Assembly: GCA_944325765.1 (NCBI GenBank)
Contig: CALVBH010000081.1
Span: 1-45,175 of the forward strand
Reading direction: 5' to 3'
DNA length: 45,175 bases
DNA from: an uncultured Bacteroidales bacterium
GTDB lineage: Bacteria; Bacteroidota; Bacteroidia; Bacteroidales; UBA932
Shown here: in pieces, positions 11,985 to 19,914 of the stretch
How positions within the stretch are numbered: position 1 is the first letter of the stretch
How the letters are laid out: each line of letters begins with the position of its first letter
Notes under the pieces: model-generated
What the model saw: only the letters and a program-made list of their open reading frames with translations
Told to the model about the DNA's origin: nothing
Database searches by the model: none
Made by a program: the position numbers and the translations under genes

Positions 11985-13202
11985 ATGAACCTGCCTTTGT
12001 TCTTTGCCGGACGGTATCTGTTTGCAAAAAAGTCACACAACGTGATCAACATAATATCTGCAATCAGTGCCGTCGGCATGGCCATAGGTACGGCTGCCCT
12101 GATTATTATCCTGTCCATCTACAACGGTCTCGATTCCATGGTCAGGGATATGCTGGGCGATTTCGACCCGGACATACTCGTTGCCCCTGCACGGGGAAAG
12201 ACCTTTATTCCCGAAGGAGAGGCTTTCGACTGGATTTACGGGCAGGATGAGGTGACGGGCATCAGTTGCGTGGTGACTGAAAATATTTTCGTGAACTATG
12301 GCGGGAAACAGAGTATGGCCACGGCCAAGGGCGTGGACTGGGTATATGAGGAAGAATCTCCGTTGCGGAACCATATCGTAAGCGGGGAATTCTCCCTTCA
12401 TCGCGGAGACGTGCCGCTGGCGGCAGTGGGAAGCGGTCTGGCATACGGATTGGGGATAAACCCGAGGTTTCTAACCCCGCTGGAACTGTACTTCCCGTCC
12501 AGGACGGGAAACTTTTCAGTTTCGAACCCCATGTCGTCCATCGAATCCGTAAACGTATGGCCTTCTGGCATCTTCGCCATCAACAGCGAGATAGACGACA
12601 GATATGTAATCGTTCCTTTGGAAGTGATGAAAGAACTGCTCGGATACGGTGACGAAGTTTCGGGAGTGGAGTTGAGAATCAGCCAGGAGTGTTCGAAAAA
12701 GGAGTTCTCGGTCCTCAAGGAGGAAATCCGGGAGAGGCTCGGGCAGGACTTTACGGTAAGCGACCGTTTCGAACAGAACAAGGCCCTTTACAGGATGATG
12801 CGCTATGAGAAACTGTCTATTTTCGCCATCCTGTTCTTCATAGTCATAGTGGTGGCTTTCAACATCTTCGGTTCACTGACCATGCTTATTATCGAAAAGC
12901 GGAAGGATATCGGCATTCTTAAAAGCATGGGAGCCTCCGAAAAACTCGTAAAAAGGATTTTCATCCTCGAAGGATGGATGATTTCGCTTGTCGGGCTTGC
13001 CGGAGGGCTGGTTCTCGGTATCGGCTTCTCGCTTCTCCAGCAGCATTTCGGCTGGATAAAGATGCCGGGCAATTTCATAGTGGAGGCATATCCGGTCATC
13101 CTTTCCATAAAAGACGTGGCAGTCACAGCCACAAGCATCGCCGTCACCGGCTATCTCATCGCCAGACTGCCCGTTTCCCGCTTTCTGAAAGACAACGGCT
13201 GA
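11985..13202 (+). CDS. LolC/LolE-type ABC transporter permease (FtsX-like)
   Basis: This 405-residue inner membrane protein has one N-terminal membrane segment (~20-45), a large periplasmic domain (~50-270) and three C-terminal membrane segments (~275-400), the LolCE layout. Such permeases work with a LolD ATPase to release lipoproteins from the inner membrane for transfer to the outer membrane. The segment MLIIEKRKDIGILKSMGAS is the characteristic cytoplasmic coupling helix of this superfamily. No ATPase gene lies next to it. A second, divergent permease of this type lies at 34622-35794; the two might form a heterodimer, but that is inference. It converges with the PepSY-like gene, leaving 10 bases between them. 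Confidence 0.88.
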   Translation: MNLPLFFAGRYLFAKKSHNVINIISAISAVGMAIGTAALIIILSIYNGLDSMVRDMLGDFDPDILVAPARGKTFIPEGEAFDWIYGQDEVTGISCVVTENIFVNYGGKQSMATAKGVDWVYEEESPLRNHIVSGEFSLHRGDVPLAAVGSGLAYGLGINPRFLTPLELYFPSRTGNFSVSNPMSSIESVNVWPSGIFAINSEIDDRYVIVPLEVMKELLGYGDEVSGVELRISQECSKKEFSVLKEEIRERLGQDFTVSDRFEQNKALYRMMRYEKLSIFAILFFIVIVVAFNIFGSLTMLIIEKRKDIGILKSMGASEKLVKRIFILEGWMISLVGLAGGLVLGIGFSLLQQHFGWIKMPGNFIVEAYPVILSIKDVAVTATSIAVTGYLIARLPVSRFLKDNG

Positions 13203-13212
13203 GACAATCCCG

Positions 13213-13650
13213 TCAGTCGTCGATATCCACTAAATTGAACTGGGAGTCGAATGTGAGTTCCAGACGGTTGGTCAGCTTCACTTCGTAACCCCTGTAGCCT
13301 TTCTCTATCTTCACGAATTTGGTTCCCTCGAAATTCCGGTTCACATAGTCGCGGATTTCCGCAGGGACGAGTTTTTCATTCAGGGTCGAATAGCGGCAGT
13401 CCACTTCCTTCCACTCCCCTTTTCCGGTAAATTCCACCTTCGTACCCTGAGCCATTACCACCTCGTACGAAAGTTCCATGAAATCCGACTCCTCCTTCAC
13501 GTATGAGACCTTTTCATTCGGGAAATACTTCTTTACGAACTGCTGCGCCTTGGACGGAAGCTGGTCGAAGGAAATAATGCGGTCATTGTCGGCGCTGGCG
13601 ACGGTTACTGACATCAGAACTGCTGCAAATGCAAATAGAATCTTTTTCAT
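13213..13650 (-). CDS. PepSY-like (DUF2874-type) periplasmic protein
   Basis: This 145-residue protein has a Sec signal peptide cleaved near ASA-DN (residue ~20). The mature part has two similar halves: each contains a helix followed by strands, with LPSKAQQFVKKYFPNEKVSYVK in the first and VPAEIRDYVNRNFEGTKFVKIE in the second. This is the PepSY-like double-repeat family of Bacteroidota. It lies 85 bases downstream of the sensor kinase on the same strand and is probably the third gene of that operon or its target. A role sensing or damping an envelope signal is possible but not shown. No metal-binding or catalytic motif is evident. Confidence 0.85.
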   Translation of the reverse strand: MKKILFAFAAVLMSVTVASADNDRIISFDQLPSKAQQFVKKYFPNEKVSYVKEESDFMELSYEVVMAQGTKVEFTGKGEWKEVDCRYSTLNEKLVPAEIRDYVNRNFEGTKFVKIEKGYRGYEVKLTNRLELTFDSQFNLVDIDD

Positions 13651-13735
13651 ATCACGATAATTTTAAGAATTGATAATCTGATTTCGGGTACAAAATTCAA
13701 GAGCAATTCTGAAATGAAATTGAAATATGAAAAAA

Positions 13736-15010
13736 TTACTGTTTTCTTACACTGAAAATGTGGGTGCCGTCCTCGAAAGCATATTCCAGACTGAGAGAAT
13801 AGTTCCTGCAGACAGAGTCTGCCAATGCCAGCCCGAGTCCCGTCGAACCCTCGGTTCCGGACTGGGAATGATAAAACCTCGTGAATATTCTGGAACCGTC
13901 GAGAGGAGCGGTTCCCGGATTCGAAACCGAAAATCCGCCTGCATCCATCCTGACCTCTATGACAGACCCCGGAGGGCAATGCAGGAAAGCGTTTTTCATC
14001 AGATTCCTAACCAATATCACGGCCAGTTCCCCGTTCATTCTGAAAACGAACGGCGTCCTGACAGTCGTTTTCACCGTAACGTTCCGCCCCTGGTAAATCT
14101 CGCCGAACATCTCCGCGGAGTCGGACATCAGAGCGGAAAAATCGGTTTCGGAAGACTCCGGGAACTGGCCGTTCTCTATCCGCGTAAGCAGAAGGAGAGT
14201 CTTGTTCAGCCTGATAAGATCCTGCAGAGTCCTGTGGACCTTCACCAATTCCCCGGCCTGGACTTCGGTAAGGTCCGGTGAATCGAGGAGCATCTCCACC
14301 CGGCTGCTGCACACGGCCAGAGGCGTCTGCAGTTCATGCGAAGCATTCCCTATGAACCGTTTCTGCTCGGCGTACTGCACTTCGAAGCGGGCGGCGGCAT
14401 CCTTGATGGTTCCTGAAAGGCGGCGGAATTCGGTGACATTGTCTCCGGACGGAACCGGAGGCATTTCCTTTCCGGGATTATACTCGTCGAGCCATTTCAG
14501 CATTGCCCGCAAGGGGCGCATATTGTAGCTTATGACGAACACGGAGACGAGGAGGATGGAAATCAGCATCAGCACATACAGGGCCACGATCCACCAGAGT
14601 ATGGAACGCTGTATGTCATCCTTTTCTATCGTGGGTACGGCGACGGTAAGCTCATAATAACAGTCTCTGCTGTCCCGGAAAATGCGTTTCAGGACTCTGG
14701 CCGATTCGAATTCGGACTTGGCCTTGATGAATATTTCCCGGTTTTCGAAATCTATCCACTCCCTTGAGCGGGCATATTCCCCGGTGACTTCCCTTATATA
14801 ATAGGTATTGTTCGTCCCGTTGTCATCGGAAGGCATTTCCATTCCGGAGAGTTTCCTGATAATCAAGGCGTCGGAATAGTCTATGAGAGAATCGTCTGTT
14901 TCGTCGTCGATTTCGTCGAGCATCGCTGCATAAAAGCAGAAAGCCCAGACAGTCAGGAGGATGATCAGGGCAGCCGCCAGCCAAAGGGTGATTCTGTACA
15001 GCAGTTTCAT
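13736..15010 (-). CDS. Two-component sensor histidine kinase
   Basis: This 424-residue inner membrane kinase has two transmembrane helices (~5-30 and ~136-162) around a ~105-residue periplasmic sensor domain with no recognised family. A HAMP-like linker follows, then the dimerization domain with phospho-acceptor His225 (GNASHELQTPLAV). The ATPase domain shows the N box around Asn340 (RNLMKNAFLH) and the G box GSTGLGLALADS. Its ATG overlaps the response regulator stop by four bases (ATGA), so the two are translationally coupled. The ligand is unknown. The linked PepSY-like periplasmic protein suggests envelope or metal stress, which is inference. Confidence 0.95.
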   Translation of the reverse strand: MKLLYRITLWLAAALIILLTVWAFCFYAAMLDEIDDETDDSLIDYSDALIIRKLSGMEMPSDDNGTNNTYYIREVTGEYARSREWIDFENREIFIKAKSEFESARVLKRIFRDSRDCYYELTVAVPTIEKDDIQRSILWWIVALYVLMLISILLVSVFVISYNMRPLRAMLKWLDEYNPGKEMPPVPSGDNVTEFRRLSGTIKDAAARFEVQYAEQKRFIGNASHELQTPLAVCSSRVEMLLDSPDLTEVQAGELVKVHRTLQDLIRLNKTLLLLTRIENGQFPESSETDFSALMSDSAEMFGEIYQGRNVTVKTTVRTPFVFRMNGELAVILVRNLMKNAFLHCPPGSVIEVRMDAGGFSVSNPGTAPLDGSRIFTRFYHSQSGTEGSTGLGLALADSVCRNYSLSLEYAFEDGTHIFSVRKQ

Positions 15011-15684
15011 TTCCGTATCAGTTTATATCCGAACCCGTAGACGGCCCTGATTTCGATATCGGCTCCGGCATCTGAGAGACGGCGTCTGAGATTCTTCATC
15101 TGGGCATACAGGAACTGGAAATCGTCAGTCTGGTCTATATGGTCTCCCCAGATGGCCTCGGCCAGGACAGTCTTGTCCACGATATGCTCCGGACGGTGCA
15201 TGAAATAGGAAAGTATGGAAAATTCCTTTTTAAGGAGCTCCAGCGGGCTGCCGCCGACAAAGACCCTGCCGGTCTCCGGTTCCAAAGCCACATTTCCGAA
15301 GCGGAGGGAAAAATCCCCGTTCTGACGGCTTCTGCGGGCAACGCTTCTGATTCTGGCCGAGAGTTCGGCGATATGGAAAGGCTTGGCCAGATAGTCGTCC
15401 GCTCCGAGTTCCAGACCGGTTACCTTGTCATCGAGGGAATCCTTTGCCGATATGATGATGACATTCACCCTGCCGTTCCGTTTCTTGATTTCGGACAGGA
15501 GTTCCAGACCGCTTCCGCCAGGCAGCATAATGTCCAGAAGGATACAGTCGTAGGCATATACTCCTGTCTTCTCCTGCGCCTGTCTGAAATCCATGGCGCT
15601 TTCTACGGTATGCCCCTCCTTCTTCAGAGTGGAAACCATAATTTCCTGCAGGGACGGATCATCTTCTACTATAAGTATCTTCAT
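15007..15684 (-). CDS. OmpR/PhoB-family response regulator
   Basis: This 225-residue regulator has a receiver domain (1-~118) with acidic pocket Glu7-Asp8-Asp9, phospho-acceptor Asp51 (CILLDIMLPGGSG), Ser79 and Lys101. A winged-helix DNA-binding domain follows (~130-225), with LLKKEFSILSYFMHRP and the recognition-helix region DDFQFLYAQMKNLRRRL. The frame is open back to 15771, but MKILIVEDD at 15684 is the canonical start; the extra upstream residues are translated promoter repeat. It is the first gene of an operon with the sensor kinase. A TATTTTTG box on its strand lies 74 bases upstream. Confidence 0.95.
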   Translation of the reverse strand: MKILIVEDDPSLQEIMVSTLKKEGHTVESAMDFRQAQEKTGVYAYDCILLDIMLPGGSGLELLSEIKKRNGRVNVIIISAKDSLDDKVTGLELGADDYLAKPFHIAELSARIRSVARRSRQNGDFSLRFGNVALEPETGRVFVGGSPLELLKKEFSILSYFMHRPEHIVDKTVLAEAIWGDHIDQTDDFQFLYAQMKNLRRRLSDAGADIEIRAVYGFGYKLIRK

Positions 15685-15728
15685 GTGTCGGTCCGACGAA
15701 TCTATGTTGTTCAGCACCCGGGTGCCGG

Positions 15729-15764
15729 CCTTCGCGTCTGCAAAAACCTTCGCATCTGCAAAAA
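15729..15764. repeat. Two tandem 18-bp repeats between the response regulator and polA
   Basis: CCTTCGCGTCTGCAAAAA at 15729-15746 is followed directly by CCTTCGCATCTGCAAAAA at 15747-15764, with one mismatch. The second copy runs into the leftward -7 box and lies just upstream of the rightward -7 box. An 18-bp period (between one and two helical turns) could be a binding site for a dimeric regulator such as the adjacent OmpR-type protein, but this is inference. Confidence 0.75.
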
Positions 15765-15766
15765 TA
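15759..15766 (-). promoter_or_regulatory. -7 promoter box for the response regulator operon
   Basis: The minus strand reads TATTTTTG, matching TAnnTTTG. It overlaps the end of the second 18-bp repeat and lies 74 bases upstream of the regulator ATG. No clear -33 box was seen. Confidence 0.5.
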
Positions 15767-15778
15767 AGCAAAAAGTGT

Positions 15779-15786
15779 TATCTTTG
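15779..15786 (+). promoter_or_regulatory. -7 promoter box for polA
   Basis: TATCTTTG matches TAnnTTTG and lies 19 bases before the polA ATG. TCTG at 15755-15758, inside the second 18-bp repeat, sits 20 bases upstream and may serve as the -33 element. Confidence 0.7.
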
Positions 15787-15805
15787 GATGCTAATACCAC
15801 AGGCC

Positions 15806-18448
15806 ATGGAGAAAAACATATACCTGATAGACGGTCATGCCCTTATATTCAAGATGTATTACGCATTCCTGCGAAGACCTATGATAAATTCCAAGGGTGA
15901 GGATACGTCCATACTTTTCGGAGTAACCAAATATATTCTCGATATGATAGAGAGGGAGAAGCCCGACTATCTCGCCATCGCATTCGACCCTCCGGGAGGC
16001 ACTTTCCGGAACCGGATTTATCCTGAATACAAGGCTACGAGAGACGAGACGCCGCAGTTGGTCATAGATTCGCTGGAGCCTCTGATCGGAATATGCAGGG
16101 CTCTTAAAATCCCCGTGCTGATGATACCGGATTATGAAGCCGACGATGTCATAGGCTCTGTGGCCAAAAAATGCGAAAAGGAAGGATTCACAGTCTATAT
16201 GGTCACTCCGGACAAGGACTACGGGCAGCTGGTGTCGGACCGCATCATCCAGTACCGTCCGGGCAAGTCGGGAGGCGAACGGGAACTTTTAGACAGAAAG
16301 GCGGTCTGTGAGAAATACGGCATAGAGAGGCCCGAACAGGTCATAGATATGCTGACCATCTGCGGGGACACGGCAGACAATGTACCGGGCGTCAAGGGAG
16401 TAGGCGAAGTGGGGGCCGGCCGGCTGATATCCAGATACGGATCCGTGGAAAATATTTACGGACATTTGGATGAACTGTCGCCCAAACAGAAAGCGGCATT
16501 CGAAGATGCCCGCGACCATATAAGGCTCAGCCATACCCTGGTAACCATCAGGACGGACGTTGAGACAGGCCTGGACCTCGAGGATGCCCGGGTAAGTTCA
16601 GACTATGCCCCTGAAACGGCCGAATTGTTTGCCGGGTACGAATTCAGTTCGCTGATGAAATATATCAGCCATCTGGCACCCCCGGTACAGAAGCAGGAAA
16701 AACGGATTGAAATAAAGGAAACGGATCCTGAGGAATTCTGCAGGATTGCCGCGAAAGCGGGAATATTCAGTATGGTCCCGTATTTTTCCGGAGAAGGCAT
16801 TTTTACGGAAGTGAAGTCGATGGTGGCGGGGACAGTAGAGGGCGGGGTTAACTATTGCGCCAGCGGCGCACCCGCAGATTTCAGGAAAATAGTGGCGGAC
16901 GGAGGCATCAGAAAATGCGGCTACGACTTCAAGACCCAGATCAACGCTTTCAGCCGCGCAGGGGAGGAAATCCGCGGCCCGCTCGCCGACATAGAAGTCA
17001 TGCATTATCTGATAAACCCTGAAAAAAGCCACAAGCTGAGTATTCTGGCGATGAGCTACCTCGGTATCAGCATCGACGATAGCCAGGCAATGCCGGTGCT
17101 GAAGTCGCTTTTCGAAACGGATACGGAAGGCTCGGAAAACTCCCGAAGTACAGAGGCGGTATCCATCGTCCTGCTGTACGGGAAAATTCTGGAAGACCTG
17201 GAAAAGGTCGGGGCAAAAGACCTGTATTCAGATATCGAGGAACCTCTGATCCGGGTTCTGGCGAAAATGGAACGTACGGGAGTCAAGGTCGATCCAGTCC
17301 AGTTCCGCAAAATATCGGAAAGCCTGTCGGAAGAACTGGAGGAGAGACAGGAAAGAATCCGGGAAATGGCCGGAGAGCCTGAACTCAACATATCTTCACC
17401 GAGACAGGTGGGCAATGTCCTGTTCGAGAAACTCGCGCTCGACCCGAAAGCGAAGAAAACCGGGAGCAAACAGCAGTATCCTACCGACGAGGAAACGCTC
17501 GCCTCCCTCCAGGACAGACATCCCATAATAAACGAAATACTCGAATTCAGGGCCGTAAAGAAGCTCCTGTCGGCCTACATAGAGCCTTTCCCCGGTTTCA
17601 TAAACCATATTACAGGAAAGGTGCATACCACTTTCAACCAGTCGCTTACGGCTACCGGCAGGCTGAGTTCGTCCAAGCCTAACCTGCAGAATATCCCGGT
17701 GCGGACGGAGCGCGGACGCGAAATCAGGAAAGCCTTCATCCCGTCCTCCCCCGACGGAGTGATACTTTCCGCAGACTATTCCCAGATCGAGTTGAGAATC
17801 ATGGCCCACCTCAGTCAGGACTCGCACCTTACGGAAGCTTTCAGGCAGGGTCTGGACGTACATGCCATCACCGCCTCGAAAATATTCGGGATACATCCGG
17901 AGGAAGTGACTCCGGAGCAGAGAAGGATAGCCAAGACAGCCAATTTCGGCATTATGTACGGCATTTCCGCTTTCGGACTTGCACAAAGGCTGAAAATTCC
18001 CAGGGCGGAAGCCAGGAAAATCATCGACGACTACTTCGCGAATTTCCCAGACATCTCGGCCTTCATAGACGGGACTGTAGCCTCGGCGCGGGAAAAGGGC
18101 TATGTCGAAACCCTGTTCGGCAGACGGCGGTATCTGCCGGACATAAATTCCAGAAACTCCACCGTGAGGTCTCTGGCTGAAAGGAATGCCGTAAACGCCC
18201 CGATTCAGGGGACCGCCGCCGACATCATCAAGATAGCGATGAACAGCGTGGACAGGGAAATCAGCGAAAGGAACCTGAAAAGCAGGATGGTGCTTCAGGT
18301 GCACGACGAGCTCGTTTTCGATGCCGTTCCGGAAGAAATCGGCATACTGAAAGAAATTGTAGTGGAAAAAATGCAGAATGTCATAAAATTGTCCATACCT
18401 TTGACAGTCGAATGCAACTATGGGAAAAACTGGCTTGAAGCTCACTGA
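15806..18448 (+). CDS. polA: DNA polymerase I
   Basis: This 880-residue polymerase fills gaps and removes RNA primers. Residues 1-~290 are the 5' nuclease (YLIDGHALIFKMYYA, VAKKCEKEGF, TICGDTADNVPGVKGVG). Residues ~310-500 correspond to the 3'-5' exonuclease fold but lack its metal ligands: the Exo I region reads GIFSMVPYF instead of a DxE motif, and the Exo II and III aspartates are also absent. Residues ~510-880 are the polymerase, with motif A around Asp657 (SADYSQIELR), motif B (RRIAKTANFGIMYG) and motif C around Asp834 (LQVHDELVFD). Proofreading is probably lost, as in Taq polymerase. The frame is open to 15593, but the start at 15806 gives the canonical N-terminus just after the promoter. 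The sigma factor gene begins inside its 3' end. Confidence 0.97.
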   Translation: MEKNIYLIDGHALIFKMYYAFLRRPMINSKGEDTSILFGVTKYILDMIEREKPDYLAIAFDPPGGTFRNRIYPEYKATRDETPQLVIDSLEPLIGICRALKIPVLMIPDYEADDVIGSVAKKCEKEGFTVYMVTPDKDYGQLVSDRIIQYRPGKSGGERELLDRKAVCEKYGIERPEQVIDMLTICGDTADNVPGVKGVGEVGAGRLISRYGSVENIYGHLDELSPKQKAAFEDARDHIRLSHTLVTIRTDVETGLDLEDARVSSDYAPETAELFAGYEFSSLMKYISHLAPPVQKQEKRIEIKETDPEEFCRIAAKAGIFSMVPYFSGEGIFTEVKSMVAGTVEGGVNYCASGAPADFRKIVADGGIRKCGYDFKTQINAFSRAGEEIRGPLADIEVMHYLINPEKSHKLSILAMSYLGISIDDSQAMPVLKSLFETDTEGSENSRSTEAVSIVLLYGKILEDLEKVGAKDLYSDIEEPLIRVLAKMERTGVKVDPVQFRKISESLSEELEERQERIREMAGEPELNISSPRQVGNVLFEKLALDPKAKKTGSKQQYPTDEETLASLQDRHPIINEILEFRAVKKLLSAYIEPFPGFINHITGKVHTTFNQSLTATGRLSSSKPNLQNIPVRTERGREIRKAFIPSSPDGVILSADYSQIELRIMAHLSQDSHLTEAFRQGLDVHAITASKIFGIHPEEVTPEQRRIAKTANFGIMYGISAFGLAQRLKIPRAEARKIIDDYFANFPDISAFIDGTVASAREKGYVETLFGRRRYLPDINSRNSTVRSLAERNAVNAPIQGTAADIIKIAMNSVDREISERNLKSRMVLQVHDELVFDAVPEEIGILKEIVVEKMQNVIKLSIPLTVECNYGKNWLEAH

Positions 18449-19019
18449 TCTGCCCGACACGGATCTTATCCGACTGGCTCTTGAACAGAATCAGGCGGCC
18501 TACATCGTGCTGTACACCCGTTACTGTATCGGGGTGCGCAGCCATATTGCCAAATACATCTCACAGAACGAGGATATCGAGGACATCCTGCTGGAAAGTT
18601 TCCAGAAAGCCTTCAGCCAGATAGCCCTGTACAACCCCGAATACAAATTCTCCACCTGGCTGTTCCGCATCGCCCGGAACACCGCGCTGGACCACATCGG
18701 GAAAAAGGACAGGGAGAAAAGCAACCTGCCCACCACCTCGATAAACGAACAGCTGTCGGAAGTGAATGAAATCCCCGCACCTGTCCACAATCCCGAAGAA
18801 GACATCATCAAGCAGCAGGAATACGACAAATGGATAGCGAACATAGACAAACTGAAAGATGACTACAGGACAGTGGCCAGGATGAATCTGATAGATAATT
18901 TCGGCTATAAGGAAATAGCCGAAACCCTCGATATCCCGATTAATACGGTCAAGACAAAAATCCGCAGGGCCAAGGAACAGCTTCTGAAAATGATGAATGT
19001 CTCCGACGAGCTCCAGTAA
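18420..19019 (+). CDS. ECF-type RNA polymerase sigma factor
   Basis: This 199-residue protein has sigma region 2 (~20-95; NEDIEDILLESFQKAF and YKFSTWLFRIARNTALDHI) and region 4 (~135-195; YKEIAETLDIPINTVKTKIRRAKEQL), with no region 1 or 3, as in the ECF group. Its ATG at 18420 lies 29 bases inside the end of polA in another frame, so it is cotranscribed and perhaps translationally coupled. No membrane anti-sigma gene follows; rsmG does, 11 bases downstream. This placement in a housekeeping operon suggests constitutive expression. The target promoters are unknown. Confidence 0.92.
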   Translation: MGKTGLKLTDLPDTDLIRLALEQNQAAYIVLYTRYCIGVRSHIAKYISQNEDIEDILLESFQKAFSQIALYNPEYKFSTWLFRIARNTALDHIGKKDREKSNLPTTSINEQLSEVNEIPAPVHNPEEDIIKQQEYDKWIANIDKLKDDYRTVARMNLIDNFGYKEIAETLDIPINTVKTKIRRAKEQLLKMMNVSDELQ

Positions 19020-19030
19020 AACCAGACGAT

Positions 19031-19693
19031 ATGGTCTTCGAAGAATTCTATAAAACGGTCAGCGATGAGTTCGGTCCGCTCAGCGAGCTGCAAATCAGAC
19101 AGTTCCGCCAGCTTGAAGAACTTTACGGCGACTGGAATGCAAAAATAAACGTGATTTCAAGAAAGGATATCACGGAACTGTACGGCCACCACGTGCTGCA
19201 CTCACTCGCCATAGCGAAATTCCTGAAAATGTACAGGCCGGACGACCTCCAGACCCCGGGGCTCCGCTTTCTGGACCTCGGCACGGGAGGAGGTTTTCCC
19301 GGAATACCGCTGGCCATCCTGATGCCGCAGACGGAATTCACTCTATGCGACTCGGTAACGAAAAAAATCACTGTGGCCGATGCCGTTGCCGGCTCCCTGG
19401 GACTGAGGAATGTAACCACGGTGAATGCACGAGCGGAAGAACTGGACGATGAATTCGACTATATAGTTTCCCGGGCCGTCACGACATTAGACAAATTCCT
19501 ATCCTGGGTAAGGAAAAAATACAGAAAGGAAATCATGTATCTGAAAGGGGGCGACGTATCGGAAGAAATAGCGGCGATGATGCAGAGATTCCGAATTCCG
19601 TCCGGAGGAGTCCGCACCTGGCGGATTGACAGCTGGCTCCACGACCCGTACTACGAGGGAAAGCTGGTGATTTGCATTGAAAAAAATTTGTAA
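19031..19693 (+). CDS. rsmG: 16S rRNA (guanine527-N7)-methyltransferase RsmG
   Basis: This 220-residue SAM-dependent enzyme methylates G527 of 16S rRNA. The SAM-binding motif is LDLGTGGGFPGIPLAIL, and the N-terminal LEELYGDWNAKINVISRKD and HHVLHSL segments are typical. The central VTTVNARAEELDDEFDYIVSRAVTTLDKF is also family-like. It ends the polA-sigma-rsmG run and lies 63 bases before rpmH, which has its own promoter. Length is normal. Confidence 0.96.
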   Translation: MVFEEFYKTVSDEFGPLSELQIRQFRQLEELYGDWNAKINVISRKDITELYGHHVLHSLAIAKFLKMYRPDDLQTPGLRFLDLGTGGGFPGIPLAILMPQTEFTLCDSVTKKITVADAVAGSLGLRNVTTVNARAEELDDEFDYIVSRAVTTLDKFLSWVRKKYRKEIMYLKGGDVSEEIAAMMQRFRIPSGGVRTWRIDSWLHDPYYEGKLVICIEKNL

Positions 19694-19717
19694 TTAAAGT
19701 TAAAAACACTACCTTTG
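19687..19717 (+). promoter_or_regulatory. Promoter for rpmH (-33 TTTG and -7 TACCTTTG)
   Basis: TTTG at 19687-19690 and TACCTTTG at 19710-19717 are separated by 19 bases, matching the Bacteroidota consensus well. It overlaps the end of rsmG and leaves a ~33-base leader before rpmH. Confidence 0.8.
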
Positions 19718-19756
19718 CAGTCCTCTGAAAAAAACGGAAAATAAAAACACAAGATA

Positions 19757-19909
19757 ATGAAAAGAACATTTCAACCTTCACAGCGCAAGCGTCGCAACAA
19801 ACATGGTTTCCGTGAACGCATGTCATCACCGAACGGCCGCCGCGTACTCGCTTCACGCCGCCGTCACGGACGCAAGAAACTCACAGTTTCTTCAGAAGAC
19901 AGATTCTAA
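19757..19909 (+). CDS. rpmH: 50S ribosomal protein L34
   Basis: This 50-residue, strongly basic protein reads [18 protein letters not shown] and then [20 protein letters not shown], the diagnostic L34 pattern, with a short C-terminal tail ([10 protein letters not shown]) of the kind seen in Bacteroidota. It is a component of the large ribosomal subunit. It has a strong promoter at 19687-19717. No rnpA gene follows; instead the opposed MauE-like gene ends five bases downstream. Confidence 0.97.
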   Translation: MKRTFQPSQRKRRNKHGFRERMSSPNGRRVLASRRRHGRKKLTVSSEDRF

Positions 19910-19914
19910 TCCGT

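Noticed and set aside
15684-15771. N-terminal extension of the response regulator to 15771
   Set aside because: The extension encodes the 18-bp repeats and crosses the promoter; MKILIVEDD at 15684 is the canonical start.
17396-18460. 354-residue open frame antisense to the polymerase domain of polA
   Set aside because: It mirrors conserved polA codons and shows no domain or start signal.
19757-19909. Replication origin near rsmG-rpmH
   Set aside because: The rsmG-rpmH pair recalls the origin cluster of other bacteria, but no dnaA gene or DnaA-box cluster was noticed in the flanking sequence.
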